NCBI GenBank assembly: GCA_023417815.1
Contig: JAEZEI010000034.1
Span: 29,215-93,214, forward strand
Reading direction: 5' to 3'
DNA from: Bacteroidota bacterium
Lineage (GTDB): Bacteria > Bacteroidota > Bacteroidia > Chitinophagales > Chitinophagaceae
DNA: 64,000 nucleotides
Made by a program: the position numbers and the translations under genes. The notes beneath the pieces were generated by a model, which saw only the letters and a program-made list of their open reading frames with translations, did no database searches and was not told the DNA's origin. Each line of letters begins with the position of its first letter. Position 1 is the stretch's first letter. Shown piece by piece: positions 33,604 through 42,519 of the stretch.

Positions 33604-34833
33604 TTATTCATTTGAAATAATACCATTGCGATCATTAGACTTTGACCGCCACATTAAAACAGAAGTTAGTAATAACGGCAAATACAAACTCCTGTACCTG
33701 ATCAGCGTTCCGGCATTCGGCACAATATATCCTGCCATTAAGATGAGCACTATTGCCAGGAAAAAACAAAGGGCGGCCTGGTGATTTAATCGCAGTCGTT
33801 TGAAATTGCGGACCAGGACAATAAGGATCAGCAAGAGGATCATGTACATTTCTATCGCAGCATAATCCAGGAAGAAACTTTCAAATTCACCCGGGTAGGG
33901 CCTCAAAAATCCATGAACAAAGGCCTCCGGTAAATTTTTAATGCTGCCGGTAAGTCCCGGTTCCAATGGAGTCATTTCCATCTGTGAATTGGCAACCGGG
34001 AGCTCCAGGAAATTCTGCTGCCGGCTTGCAAGCATCCTGAAGGGATCAAGAGGCGTAAACGAAAGCATCAACATCGCGGCAAGGCCTACGGGCAGCATCG
34101 TCCACCGTGGCCAGTTCATTTTTTTCGGCAATACAAATAATACCAGAAGTCCGGCGATAATGAGCGCCAGATAATTCCTCAGGAGCAATAACAACAGCAG
34201 CGATATTATTACAAGCCACAGCCCTTTTTCTTTTTCATTCCATTGAGCGTATCCATAAATGATCAACCCGGTAAGGGTGAAAACAATGCAGTCTTTATGT
34301 ATTCCCGAGGAAAAATACAAAGTGGATGGTACCAGGAAACAAGCAAAAACCAAAAGGATATTCATCTCATTTTTATGGTCCCTGAATGCACGGTACAATG
34401 CTACATGACCGATAAAACCTATAGCACTGAAGAAAAGACTGTTGAGATAATAATTCTCTCTTCCCAAAAAATTTATAACGGCCAGTAATTTAATGAGCAG
34501 GTTACTTTCAAGGTCATTCCAGTAACTGTTGTGGGCACTAAAGAAATTACCATAATGGCCATAGGGGCTATAAAAAAGCGTTCTGAAGAATTCGCCGGGC
34601 GAATCCTTCAACAGTTGAAATTCCTGCACCCCGTACCGATGCAGGTTCCAGTAATCATTACCCTGGGGATAGTATTTATTTGAAATATATCCGATCGCTA
34701 CTGCGGCGGCGGCCTTCAGCAGGAACAGCGAGGCGATCCACTGCCAGGAAAGTCCCGAACGGCGTACGAATCCTGAGCGGCACAACATTACTGTGAGTGC
34801 CGCTGTATAAAGGATGAAAAGCGCTGTTATCAC
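33604..34833 (-). CDS. Polytopic membrane protein of unknown function
   Basis: The 409-residue protein has about ten hydrophobic segments. An extramembrane loop after TM2 contains YYPQGNDYWNLHRYG, followed by FYSPYGHYGNFFSAHNSYWND, with many aromatic and polar residues. The overall look is of a GT-C or O-antigen-polymerase-like protein (EpsG type), but no diagnostic motif is present, so I name no function. The start is GTG at 34833, and no better start is visible. It is divergent from purL and its stop is only 8 nt from repeat R4. Confidence 0.6.
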   Translation of the reverse strand: MITALFILYTAALTVMLCRSGFVRRSGLSWQWIASLFLLKAAAAVAIGYISNKYYPQGNDYWNLHRYGVQEFQLLKDSPGEFFRTLFYSPYGHYGNFFSAHNSYWNDLESNLLIKLLAVINFLGRENYYLNSLFFSAIGFIGHVALYRAFRDHKNEMNILLVFACFLVPSTLYFSSGIHKDCIVFTLTGLIIYGYAQWNEKEKGLWLVIISLLLLLLLRNYLALIIAGLLVLFVLPKKMNWPRWTMLPVGLAAMLMLSFTPLDPFRMLASRQQNFLELPVANSQMEMTPLEPGLTGSIKNLPEAFVHGFLRPYPGEFESFFLDYAAIEMYMILLLILIVLVRNFKRLRLNHQAALCFFLAIVLILMAGYIVPNAGTLIRYRSLYLPLLLTSVLMWRSKSNDRNGIISNE

Positions 34834-34899
34834 GCAGGATAGATTTGCGGGAAGATAAAAATTAATTCAGTCTCATCCGTGTAACCGGGCGCAGGTTAG

Positions 34900-34907
34900 T
34901 ACATTTG
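34900..34907 (+). promoter_or_regulatory. -7 box of purL-hldD
   Basis: TACATTTG, followed by CA, is an exact TAnnTTTG match 25 nt before the purL ATG. Confidence 0.65.
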
Positions 34908-34931
34908 CACTTTCAAAATCAAGCATTTGCT

Positions 34932-37172
34932 ATGGAGATCACAGCTTCAACTGCGGAAAAATTAAGACTCACGAAGGAAGAGTTCGAAATGATAAAAGAG
35001 AAGCTGGGCCGCACACCCAACTTCACCGAATTGTGTGCCTTCAGCGGGATGTGGAGTGAGCATTGCAGTTATAAGAATTCCATCAAATGGCTCAAGACCC
35101 TTCCGCGTGAAGGGGAGAAGATGCTGGTGAAAGCGGGAGAGGAGAATGCAGGACTTATGGATATCGGTGATGGCTATGGGGTGGTTTTTAAGATTGAATC
35201 GCATAACCATCCTTCGGCGATCGAACCTTTCCAGGGTGCTGCAACCGGTGTGGGCGGCATCAACCGCGATATTTTTACCATGGGCGCAAGGCCTATTGCA
35301 TCGCTGAATTCACTTCGTTTCGGGAACCTGGAAGATCCGCGTACCCAGCACCTGCTTGCGGGAGTAGTGCACGGCATCGGTCATTATGGAAACTGCTTTG
35401 GTGTTCCCACCGTTGGTGGTGAAATATATTTTGAATCCTGTTATCATACCAACCCGCTCGTAAATGCAATGAGCGTGGGAATTGTAAAAGCCGGCGAAAC
35501 AGTTTCTGCTACCGCAGAAGGTGAGGGCAATCCGGTTTTCTTTGTTGGAAGTGCGACAGGCAAGGATGGCATCGGCGGGGCTTCATTTGCCAGCGCAGAA
35601 ATTACCAGTGAAAGTGTTGAAGAATTACCTGCCGTGCAGGTGGGAGATCCCTTCCAGGAAAAGAAATTGCTTGAGGCATGCCTCGAGGTTATTCAAACAG
35701 GAGCAGTAGTAGGAATGCAGGATATGGGCGCAGCAGGCATAATCTGTTCAACTGCTGAAATGAGCGCAAAAAGTAACGCCGGGATGAATATCGATCTCGG
35801 ACTTGTTCCCGCCCGCCAGGAGAACATAAAAGCATGGGAATTGCTGTTAAGTGAAAGCCAGGAACGAATGCTGATGGTGGTGCAGAAGGGCAGGGAGGAT
35901 GAAGTGCTGCGCGTTTTTGAAAAATGGGACCTTCCATGCAGCAGGATAGGCGAAGTTACGAACGACGGTGTGCTCAACTTCTTTATGAATGGAGAACTTG
36001 AAGCTGTTCTCCCGGCTGCAGAACTGGTTCTCGGCGGCGGGGCCCCGGTTTATGAGCGCAGTCACGAAAAGCCTGCATACCTGGAAAAGGTAAATACTTT
36101 TGATCCGTCAAAGGTAAGCGTACCCGAAGATCTTCGTTCGGTTGCAGAGAAGCTTGTTCAACTTCCGAATATTGCAAGCAAAAAATGGATCTACCAGCAA
36201 TACGACAGCATGGTTGGTGCAGGTAATACATCAACCAATGATCCATCTGATGCTGCAGTGGTGATCGCCAAGCCCACTTCGAAAGCCCTCGCGCTTACAA
36301 CAGATTGCAACAGCCGTTATGTATATGCGGATCCTTATAAAGGGGCAATGATAGCTGTGGCGGAAGCTGCAAGGAATATAGTATGTAGCGGTGGTGCCCC
36401 ACTGGGAGTTACCAACTGTCTTAACTTCGGTAACCCTTATGACCCGGGCGTTTATTATCAATTCGTACAGGCAATCAAGGGCATGGGAGATGCATGCCGT
36501 AAATTCAACACCCCGGTAACAGGAGGTAATGTCAGCTTCTATAACCAGTCGCCCGACGGGCCGGTTTATCCTACACCAACCATTGGTATGGTGGGGTTGC
36601 TGAATAAAGTGGAAGATAAGATGACCATGTATTTCAGGCAGGCTGGTGACGAAATATACCTGGTGGGAGAAAACCCGGAAGACTTAGGTTCATCTGAATA
36701 CGTTCATAAAGTGCACGGAATAGAATTCAGCCCTGCGCCATATTTCGATCTTGATGAAGAATTCAGGATGCAGCAGCTTGTTACCGAACTGATCCGCAAA
36801 AAATACATCAATGCGGCGCATGATGTGAGTGAAGGTGGAATATTCGTGGCCCTTGCAGAAATGGGGATGCATAAGGAACTCGGATTTAATGTGATCTGCC
36901 GCCAGCAGGGGATCCGCAAGGATGCAATGTGGTTTGGTGAAGCCCAGGGAAGGGTGGTGGTAACGGTTCCGGCTGCTCATGTTAAAGACCTTGAAGAAAC
37001 TGCGAGCCGGAATCGTGTTTCATTGTTGCACCTGGGAAGTACTACCGGGAACGAAGTGGTGGTGGATAATGAACACTGGGGTCAAATAACTGAATGGAAG
37101 GATAAATACGATAACGCCATTGCTTCATACCTCTCATCAACTGCCACCGATGAAGCGCTTTCTCCGCTGTAA
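34932..37172 (+). CDS. purL: Phosphoribosylformylglycinamidine synthase subunit PurL
   Basis: The 746-residue protein is the small-type PurL (ATPase subunit), which works with PurQ and PurS. It shows FSGMWSEHCSYKNS, ESHNHPSAIEPFQGAATGVGGINRD (substrate and ATP binding) and the second-half GGNVSFYNQ. It makes FGAM in purine synthesis. The open frame begins at TTG 34905, but that TTG lies in the -7 promoter box; ATG 34932 is the start. Its stop shares one base with hldD (TAATG), so hldD is translationally coupled. Confidence 0.95.
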   Translation: MEITASTAEKLRLTKEEFEMIKEKLGRTPNFTELCAFSGMWSEHCSYKNSIKWLKTLPREGEKMLVKAGEENAGLMDIGDGYGVVFKIESHNHPSAIEPFQGAATGVGGINRDIFTMGARPIASLNSLRFGNLEDPRTQHLLAGVVHGIGHYGNCFGVPTVGGEIYFESCYHTNPLVNAMSVGIVKAGETVSATAEGEGNPVFFVGSATGKDGIGGASFASAEITSESVEELPAVQVGDPFQEKKLLEACLEVIQTGAVVGMQDMGAAGIICSTAEMSAKSNAGMNIDLGLVPARQENIKAWELLLSESQERMLMVVQKGREDEVLRVFEKWDLPCSRIGEVTNDGVLNFFMNGELEAVLPAAELVLGGGAPVYERSHEKPAYLEKVNTFDPSKVSVPEDLRSVAEKLVQLPNIASKKWIYQQYDSMVGAGNTSTNDPSDAAVVIAKPTSKALALTTDCNSRYVYADPYKGAMIAVAEAARNIVCSGGAPLGVTNCLNFGNPYDPGVYYQFVQAIKGMGDACRKFNTPVTGGNVSFYNQSPDGPVYPTPTIGMVGLLNKVEDKMTMYFRQAGDEIYLVGENPEDLGSSEYVHKVHGIEFSPAPYFDLDEEFRMQQLVTELIRKKYINAAHDVSEGGIFVALAEMGMHKELGFNVICRQQGIRKDAMWFGEAQGRVVVTVPAAHVKDLEETASRNRVSLLHLGSTTGNEVVVDNEHWGQITEWKDKYDNAIASYLSSTATDEALSPL

Positions 37173-38155
37173 TGGAAAAGGATTCAACCATTATAATAAC
37201 CGGTGCAGCAGGCTTTATAGGAAGCTGCATGGCAGGATACCTGAATGGTAAAGGTTTTTATAACCTGGTACTTGCTGACGATTTTTCCCGCCCGGATAAA
37301 ACGCCCAATCTTGAGGGCAAACAATTCATTGATAAAGTTGAACGGGAAAATCTTTTCAGTTACCTCCAGGACCATCCCGCGCCAGCGGTGATATTTCACC
37401 TGGGTGCCAGGACGGATACCACCGAATTCGATTATAGCATTCATGAAAGACTTAATGTTGAATATTCCAAAAAGATCTGGAATTATTGCATGGAACAGAA
37501 TGTTCCATTGATCTATGCATCCTCTGCAGCCACCTATGGAGATGGTTCAAAGGGATATGTTGACGATCATGACCTGGTAAACTATCTCGAACCCCTGAAT
37601 CCTTACGGTCGCTCAAAAAATGAATTCGATAAGTGGGCGCTAGCGCAGGCAAAGGAACCTCCTTCCTGGGCCGGGCTTAAGTTCTTCAATGTTTACGGAC
37701 CCAACGAATACCATAAGGGCCGTATGGCCAGTGTGATATTCCATGCTTCCAGCCAGATCAGGAACAGGGGATATGTTGAATTGTTCAGGTCGCACCGTGA
37801 AGGCTATGAGGATGGCGGCCAGTTGCGCGATTTTATTTATGTGAAAGACATTCTCCGCATCATGTTCTGGCTAATGGAGAACCTTGGCAAATTCTCCAAT
37901 GGTATATATAATGCCGGTACCGGTAAGGCGAGAAGTTTTGCAGACCTGGCGAGGGCCACCTTCAATGGTTTTGGCCTTGCGCCGGATATCCGGTATATCG
38001 ACATGCCGGAAGACCTTCGCGGTACTTACCAGTACTTTACAGAAGCTGATATGGCCAAGCTTCGGGCCCAGGGATATGACCATCCCTTTTATTCGCTGGA
38101 AGAGGGGGTTAAGGATTATGTTTGTCAATATCTTACTACACAGTCTTACTATTAA
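37172..38155 (+). CDS. hldD: ADP-L-glycero-D-manno-heptose 6-epimerase
   Basis: The 327-residue short-chain dehydrogenase/reductase has the Rossmann motif TGAAGFIGS (10-18) and the catalytic Y145-GRS-K149. FFNVYGPNEYHKGRMAS and RDFIYVKDI (about 220) are typical of HldD/RfaD. It epimerises ADP-D-glycero-heptose to the L form for LPS core, matching the GT9 heptosyltransferase at 5250. It overlaps purL by 1 nt. Coupling a purine gene to an LPS gene has no obvious logic and may be chance operon packing. Confidence 0.9.
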   Translation: MEKDSTIIITGAAGFIGSCMAGYLNGKGFYNLVLADDFSRPDKTPNLEGKQFIDKVERENLFSYLQDHPAPAVIFHLGARTDTTEFDYSIHERLNVEYSKKIWNYCMEQNVPLIYASSAATYGDGSKGYVDDHDLVNYLEPLNPYGRSKNEFDKWALAQAKEPPSWAGLKFFNVYGPNEYHKGRMASVIFHASSQIRNRGYVELFRSHREGYEDGGQLRDFIYVKDILRIMFWLMENLGKFSNGIYNAGTGKARSFADLARATFNGFGLAPDIRYIDMPEDLRGTYQYFTEADMAKLRAQGYDHPFYSLEEGVKDYVCQYLTTQSYY

Positions 38156-38209
38156 CTGGTAATATTTTGCAAAGGCGAGATTTTATTTCTGCCCCTTGAA
38201 TATTCGTTT

Positions 38210-38217
38210 TATCTTTG
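38210..38217 (+). promoter_or_regulatory. -7 box of pyrG operon
   Basis: TATCTTTG, followed by CA, is an exact consensus match. The start point would be near 38223, leaving a leader of about 135 nt before the pyrG ATG, unusually long for this window. Confidence 0.65.
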
Positions 38218-38357
38218 CATGACCTCCCGGATGTTTTTCCTGCCGGTCAAACAGTTTTCTGAATTTTTTGAATGATGCCTGACAAGATGATGACTCATTT
38301 TGCAGGTTGTTCTTTTGATCAACTTCAGGAGATGCAATAACCTATAATTCGAAAGCC

Positions 38358-39998
38358 ATGGCCAAGTACATATTTGTAACAGGAGGAGTAACATCATCAT
38401 TGGGAAAGGGGATCATCGCAGCATCTCTGGCAAAACTTTTACAGTCGAGGGGACTTACTGTCACCATCCAGAAATTCGACCCTTATATCAACGTGGATCC
38501 CGGAACGCTTAATCCTTACGAACATGGTGAATGCTATGTAACGGATGATGGCGCTGAGACTGACCTGGATCTCGGTCACTATGAAAGATTCCTGAACATC
38601 CCTACTTCCCAGGCTAATAACGTTACTACGGGGAGGATCTATCAAACCGTTATCAATAAGGAAAGAGAAGGCCAGTATTTGGGTAAGACGGTTCAGGTTG
38701 TTCCGCACATTACCGACGAGATCAAAAGAAGAATGATGTTGCTTGGCGAATCTGGCAAGTATGATATCGTGATAACAGAACTTGGTGGAACGGTAGGTGA
38801 TATTGAAAGCCTGCCATTTGTTGAAGCCGTGCGCCAGTTACAGTGGGAAATGCCCGAAGAGGATTGCCTTGTTGTGCACCTCACGCTTATTCCATACCTG
38901 CGCGCAGCAAAGGAATTAAAGACCAAGCCTACCCAGCACAGCGTAAGAATGCTGAGCCAGGAAGGCGTTCAGCCGGATATTATCGTTTGCCGTACCGAGC
39001 AGCCACTCACGGACGAGCTTAAACGTAAGATCGCCTTGTTCTGTAATGTAAAACCCAATGCGGTTATCGAGGCCCTGGATGCGGGCACTATTTACGAGGT
39101 TCCGTTGAAGATGCTGCAGGAAGGCCTGGATATCATCGTTTTAAAGAAACTCCAGATCAATGGATATGCCGCGCCAGAGCTTTCAAAATGGAAAGCATTT
39201 TTAGATAAACTGAATTATCCTAAATCGAAGGTTACCATCGGCCTGATCGGTAAATACCTTGAGTTACAGGATGCTTATAAATCTATACTCGAAGCATTTA
39301 TACATGCAGGTGCAATGAACCAGTGCAAGGTGCAGATCGTTAATGTGCACAGCGAGTTCCTGACACCGGAGAACATAGCTGAAAAGTTCAGGGAACTCGA
39401 CGGATTATTAGTGGCTCCAGGTTTTGGTTCACGCGGGGTGGAAGGCAAGATCACAGCTGTTCAATATGCGAGGGAACATAAAATACCATTCTTTGGTATC
39501 TGTCTCGGTATGCAGATGTCGGTGATCGAATATGCCAGGAATGTACTTGGCCTTTCCAACGCGCATACTACAGAGAGTGATCCGGCAACAACGGATCCTG
39601 TTATCGCGCTGATGGAAGAACAGAAAAAAGTAAAGAATAAAGGAGGCACCATGCGCCTTGGCGCCTATACCTGTCTTGTAAAAGAAGGCACCCTCGCCCA
39701 TAAAATATACGGTAAGCCTGTTATCAGCGAAAGGCACCGCCATCGCTGGGAATTCAACAATAATTATCTGGATAGTCTGGAGAAGGCCGGCATGATCGCC
39801 AGCGGTAAGAATGAAGGAAATGGTCTTGTAGAGATCGTTGAGATCCCCGAACATCCATTCTTCATCGGTGTACAGTACCATCCTGAATTAAAAAGCACGG
39901 TGGAGAACCCACATCCATTGTTCGTTCATTTTATTCAGGCAGCGAAACAATATGCAGAATCGCGCCAGGCAGTTTCGCTACAAAAGGAAACTGCGTAA
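38358..39998 (+). CDS. pyrG: CTP synthase
   Basis: The 546-residue enzyme has the N-terminal synthetase domain (KYIFVTGGVTSSLGKG, 3-18) and a C-terminal class I glutaminase with the nucleophile in FFGICLGMQ (Cys about 384) and His/Glu in the last 40 residues. It aminates UTP to CTP. It heads a four-gene chain in which every junction overlaps: pyrG-trmH TAATG, trmH-ubiA ATGA, ubiA-ruvX TAATG. Upstream lies a 135-nt leader behind a -7 box at 38210. Whether CTP levels regulate it cannot be told. Confidence 0.97.
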   Translation: MAKYIFVTGGVTSSLGKGIIAASLAKLLQSRGLTVTIQKFDPYINVDPGTLNPYEHGECYVTDDGAETDLDLGHYERFLNIPTSQANNVTTGRIYQTVINKEREGQYLGKTVQVVPHITDEIKRRMMLLGESGKYDIVITELGGTVGDIESLPFVEAVRQLQWEMPEEDCLVVHLTLIPYLRAAKELKTKPTQHSVRMLSQEGVQPDIIVCRTEQPLTDELKRKIALFCNVKPNAVIEALDAGTIYEVPLKMLQEGLDIIVLKKLQINGYAAPELSKWKAFLDKLNYPKSKVTIGLIGKYLELQDAYKSILEAFIHAGAMNQCKVQIVNVHSEFLTPENIAEKFRELDGLLVAPGFGSRGVEGKITAVQYAREHKIPFFGICLGMQMSVIEYARNVLGLSNAHTTESDPATTDPVIALMEEQKKVKNKGGTMRLGAYTCLVKEGTLAHKIYGKPVISERHRHRWEFNNNYLDSLEKAGMIASGKNEGNGLVEIVEIPEHPFFIGVQYHPELKSTVENPHPLFVHFIQAAKQYAESRQAVSLQKETA

Positions 39999-40558
39999 TG
40001 GAATCTCGGAAACTTAGCATGGATGCACTTAACCGCAAGTCGGTTGAGGAATTCAAACAGGCTGAAAAATTTCCTATCATAGCTGTGGTGGAGAATGTAA
40101 GGAGCGCCTACAATGTGGGCAGCCTTTTCCGCACGGCAGATGCATTCCTTATTAATGCGATCTATATCACAGGCTACACAGCACATCCCCCGCACAAAGA
40201 GATCCGTAAGACCGCCCTTGGCGCAGAGGATACGGTTGAATGGAAGTATTTCAAAACAACGGCAGAAGCCATTACAGAACTTCGTGATCTTGGTTATTCC
40301 GTATTCGCAGCCGAGCAGGCAGAGCATAGTAGGATGTTGGGTGAGGTTGATTTAGGTGAGAAACCCGTTGCAGTGATTTTTGGTAACGAGGTTTCAGGAG
40401 TAGAGGATGCTACCATTGGCTTATGCGATGGTTGCATTGAGATACCCCAGCTAGGCATGAAACATTCCCTCAACATTGCCAGCGCAGCAGCAGTGGTTTT
40501 GTGGGAAATGGTACGTTCACGTATTGATATTGCCTCCATTAAATCAGCAAGATCATGA
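39998..40558 (+). CDS. TrmH/SpoU-family RNA 2'-O-methyltransferase
   Basis: The 186-residue SPOUT enzyme has the three motifs: NVRSAYNVGSLFRTADAF (motif 1, about 28-45), VIFGNEVSGVEDA (motif 2, about 126-138) and IEIPQLGMKHSLNIASAAAVVLWE (motif 3, SAM knot). It methylates tRNA or rRNA ribose; the exact nucleotide is unknown. It lacks an N-terminal RNA-binding extension, so it is a minimal catalytic domain. Start ATG 39998 overlaps the pyrG stop. Confidence 0.9.
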   Translation: MESRKLSMDALNRKSVEEFKQAEKFPIIAVVENVRSAYNVGSLFRTADAFLINAIYITGYTAHPPHKEIRKTALGAEDTVEWKYFKTTAEAITELRDLGYSVFAAEQAEHSRMLGEVDLGEKPVAVIFGNEVSGVEDATIGLCDGCIEIPQLGMKHSLNIASAAAVVLWEMVRSRIDIASIKSARS

Positions 40559-41430
40559 TTGGTACAATGAAGAAATACCTCTCGCTGGTAAAATTCTCCC
40601 ACACCATTTTTGCGATGCCATTTGCATTGATAGGTTTCTTTCTCGGGATACGGGCAATTCCTTCAATCGCCCTGAATGAAATGCTGCTGAAACTTGTGCT
40701 GGTGCTGGCATGTATGGTTTTCGCGCGCAGCGCTGCCATGGCATTCAACAGGTACCTCGACAGGAAATTCGATTCGCTGAATCCACGTACCAGGATTCGG
40801 GAGATACCTTCAGGGGTGATATCAGCGCAAAACGCATTGGTGTTTACGGTAATCACCGGATTGCTTTTTATTTCCACTACGTGGTTCATAAATGAACTCT
40901 GTTTTTATTTATCTCCTGTTGCACTATTTGTAATACTCTTTTATAGTTATACGAAGCGGTTTACAGCCCTATGTCATCTTGTGTTAGGCCTGGGATTAAG
41001 CCTGGCGCCCATTGGTGCATATCTTGCCGTTACCGGGGTGTTCGATATTATCCCTTTGCTCTTTTCAATTTCTGTGATCTGCTGGGTAAGTGGTTTCGAT
41101 ATTATCTATGCGTTGCAGGATGATGATTTCGACAAGGAGAATGATCTTCATTCCATTCCTTCAAAACTCGGCAGAAGAAATGCGCTGTTGCTTTCGTCCA
41201 TTTTGCATGTTATTTCCTTTGCAGCAGTGGCGGTAGCAGGTGATCTCCTGGATGGTGGATGGTTATATTTGATCGGTGTGGGTATCTTCGGCGGAATGTT
41301 ATTGTACCAGCATAGCATTGTAAAACCTGACGATCTCAGGAAAGTAAATATTGCTTTTATGACAGCGAACGGAATTGCTTCAGTGGTGTTTGCAGTTTTC
41401 GTGATCGCAGACCTTTATATTCATTTTTAA
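40555..41430 (+). CDS. UbiA-family prenyltransferase (MqnP/UbiA-like)
   Basis: The 291-residue membrane enzyme has two Asp-rich motifs for polyprenyl diphosphate/Mg2+: N65-RYL-D69-RKF-D73 and D182-IIYALQ-D189-DDF-D193. It attaches a prenyl chain to an aromatic ring. In Bacteroidota the natural product is menaquinone, so either MenA-like or the futalosine-pathway MqnP role fits; sequence resembles UbiA/MqnP more than MenA. ATG 40555 overlaps the trmH stop (ATGA); ATG 40567 is an alternative. Confidence 0.85.
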   Translation: MIGTMKKYLSLVKFSHTIFAMPFALIGFFLGIRAIPSIALNEMLLKLVLVLACMVFARSAAMAFNRYLDRKFDSLNPRTRIREIPSGVISAQNALVFTVITGLLFISTTWFINELCFYLSPVALFVILFYSYTKRFTALCHLVLGLGLSLAPIGAYLAVTGVFDIIPLLFSISVICWVSGFDIIYALQDDDFDKENDLHSIPSKLGRRNALLLSSILHVISFAAVAVAGDLLDGGWLYLIGVGIFGGMLLYQHSIVKPDDLRKVNIAFMTANGIASVVFAVFVIADLYIHF

Positions 41431-41849
41431 TGGGAAGGATTGTCGCGATAGATTATGGACTGAAAAGAACAGGTATAGCCGTAACCGATCCGCTGCAGAT
41501 CATTGCAACGGGTTTAACCACCATTCCATCCCAGGACCTTATTCCATTCCTGAAAAAATATATTTTAACCGAAGCGGTGGAACGATTCATTGTTGGGCTG
41601 CCTACCAACTGGGATGATTCTGATACCCATGGAACCCAACCTGCAAGGGATGCTATTGCAGCTCTGCGGAAGAATTTCCCGCAGATACCGGTACAGGAGG
41701 TCGACGAACGCTTTACCAGTAAAATGGCAAAGGATGCCATGCTTCAAATGGGCCTGAAAAAGCAACAACGGAGGGATAAGAAACTGGTAGACGAGATCGC
41801 CGCTACCATTATGTTGCAGGAGTATCTGCAGGGAAAAAGATCATCTTAA
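41430..41849 (+). CDS. ruvX: Putative Holliday junction resolvase RuvX (YqgF)
   Basis: The 139-residue RNase H-fold protein has IVAIDYGLKRTGIAVTDP (4-21) with the first catalytic Asp, and VDERFTS plus a late DEIAATIMLQ with the further acidic residues. It is linked to 16S pre-rRNA maturation and possibly Holliday junction processing. The start overlaps the ubiA stop (TAATG). The stop codon itself lies in a 14-bp remnant of the intergenic repeat (41848-41861). Confidence 0.93.
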   Translation: MGRIVAIDYGLKRTGIAVTDPLQIIATGLTTIPSQDLIPFLKKYILTEAVERFIVGLPTNWDDSDTHGTQPARDAIAALRKNFPQIPVQEVDERFTSKMAKDAMLQMGLKKQQRRDKKLVDEIAATIMLQEYLQGKRSS

Positions 41850-41861
41850 ATCTGCGGGAAC
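41848..41861. repeat. Intergenic repeat R5, solo end
   Basis: AAATCTGCGGGAAC is identical to the right end of R1 (22834-22847) and begins within the ruvX stop codon. No partner arm is present nearby. Confidence 0.7.
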
Positions 41862-41918
41862 CAATTTAAGAAATGCCAGGCAGCTTTCCCTTTGATAATA
41901 CCTCTGTGCGCTTCTCTA

Positions 41919-41926
41919 TATCTTTG
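41919..41926 (+). promoter_or_regulatory. -7 box of def
   Basis: TATCTTTG, followed by CA, lies 17 nt before the def ATG and is an exact TAnnTTTG match. Confidence 0.65.
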
Positions 41927-41943
41927 CAGGGAAATAATAAATA

Positions 41944-42519
41944 ATGGTTTTACCGATCGTAGCATATGGTTCCCCGGTTTTGAGAGCAGTCAGCAAGGAT
42001 GTGGATGCAAATTATCCCGACCTGGAAAAGTTCATCGCAGACATGTGGGAGACAATGTATAACAGTAATGGCGTTGGCCTTGCCGCTCCCCAGGTGAACA
42101 GGCCCGTCCGCATCTTTGTTATGGACAGTGAGCAGATCTTCAGCAATGAAGATGATGAGGACCTGGATTATCCTGACAGCCCCGGAATAAAGCGGGTGTT
42201 TATAAATCCAAAGGTTGTTGAAACTTACGGGGATGAATGGAGTTATAATGAAGGATGTCTGAGCATTCCAAAGATCAGGGAAGATATAATGCGTAAAGAA
42301 ACAGTGACGCTGGACTATGTGGATGAAAATTTCCAGCCGCATCGCGAAACCTTCAGCGGCATAACTGCCCGTATAATTTTGCATGAGTATGACCACCTGG
42401 AAGGAAAGTTGTTCATCGACTATATAAAGCCTCTTAAGCGGACGCTGATGAAGCGCAAACTCGACGATATTTCTAAAGGAAAGGTTTCAGTCGATTACCG
42501 GATGATGTTTGTAAAGTGA
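41944..42519 (+). CDS. def: Peptide deformylase
   Basis: The 191-residue metalloenzyme has all three motifs: GVGLAAPQ (43-50), EGCLSIP (103-109, metal-ligand C105) and HEYDH (147-151, two His ligands and the catalytic Glu). It removes formyl from nascent N-terminal Met. A 12-residue acidic insert DEDLDYPDSPG lies between motifs 1 and 2, common in Bacteroidota. The following gene starts inside its stop (GTGA). Confidence 0.97.
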   Translation: MVLPIVAYGSPVLRAVSKDVDANYPDLEKFIADMWETMYNSNGVGLAAPQVNRPVRIFVMDSEQIFSNEDDEDLDYPDSPGIKRVFINPKVVETYGDEWSYNEGCLSIPKIREDIMRKETVTLDYVDENFQPHRETFSGITARIILHEYDHLEGKLFIDYIKPLKRTLMKRKLDDISKGKVSVDYRMMFVK

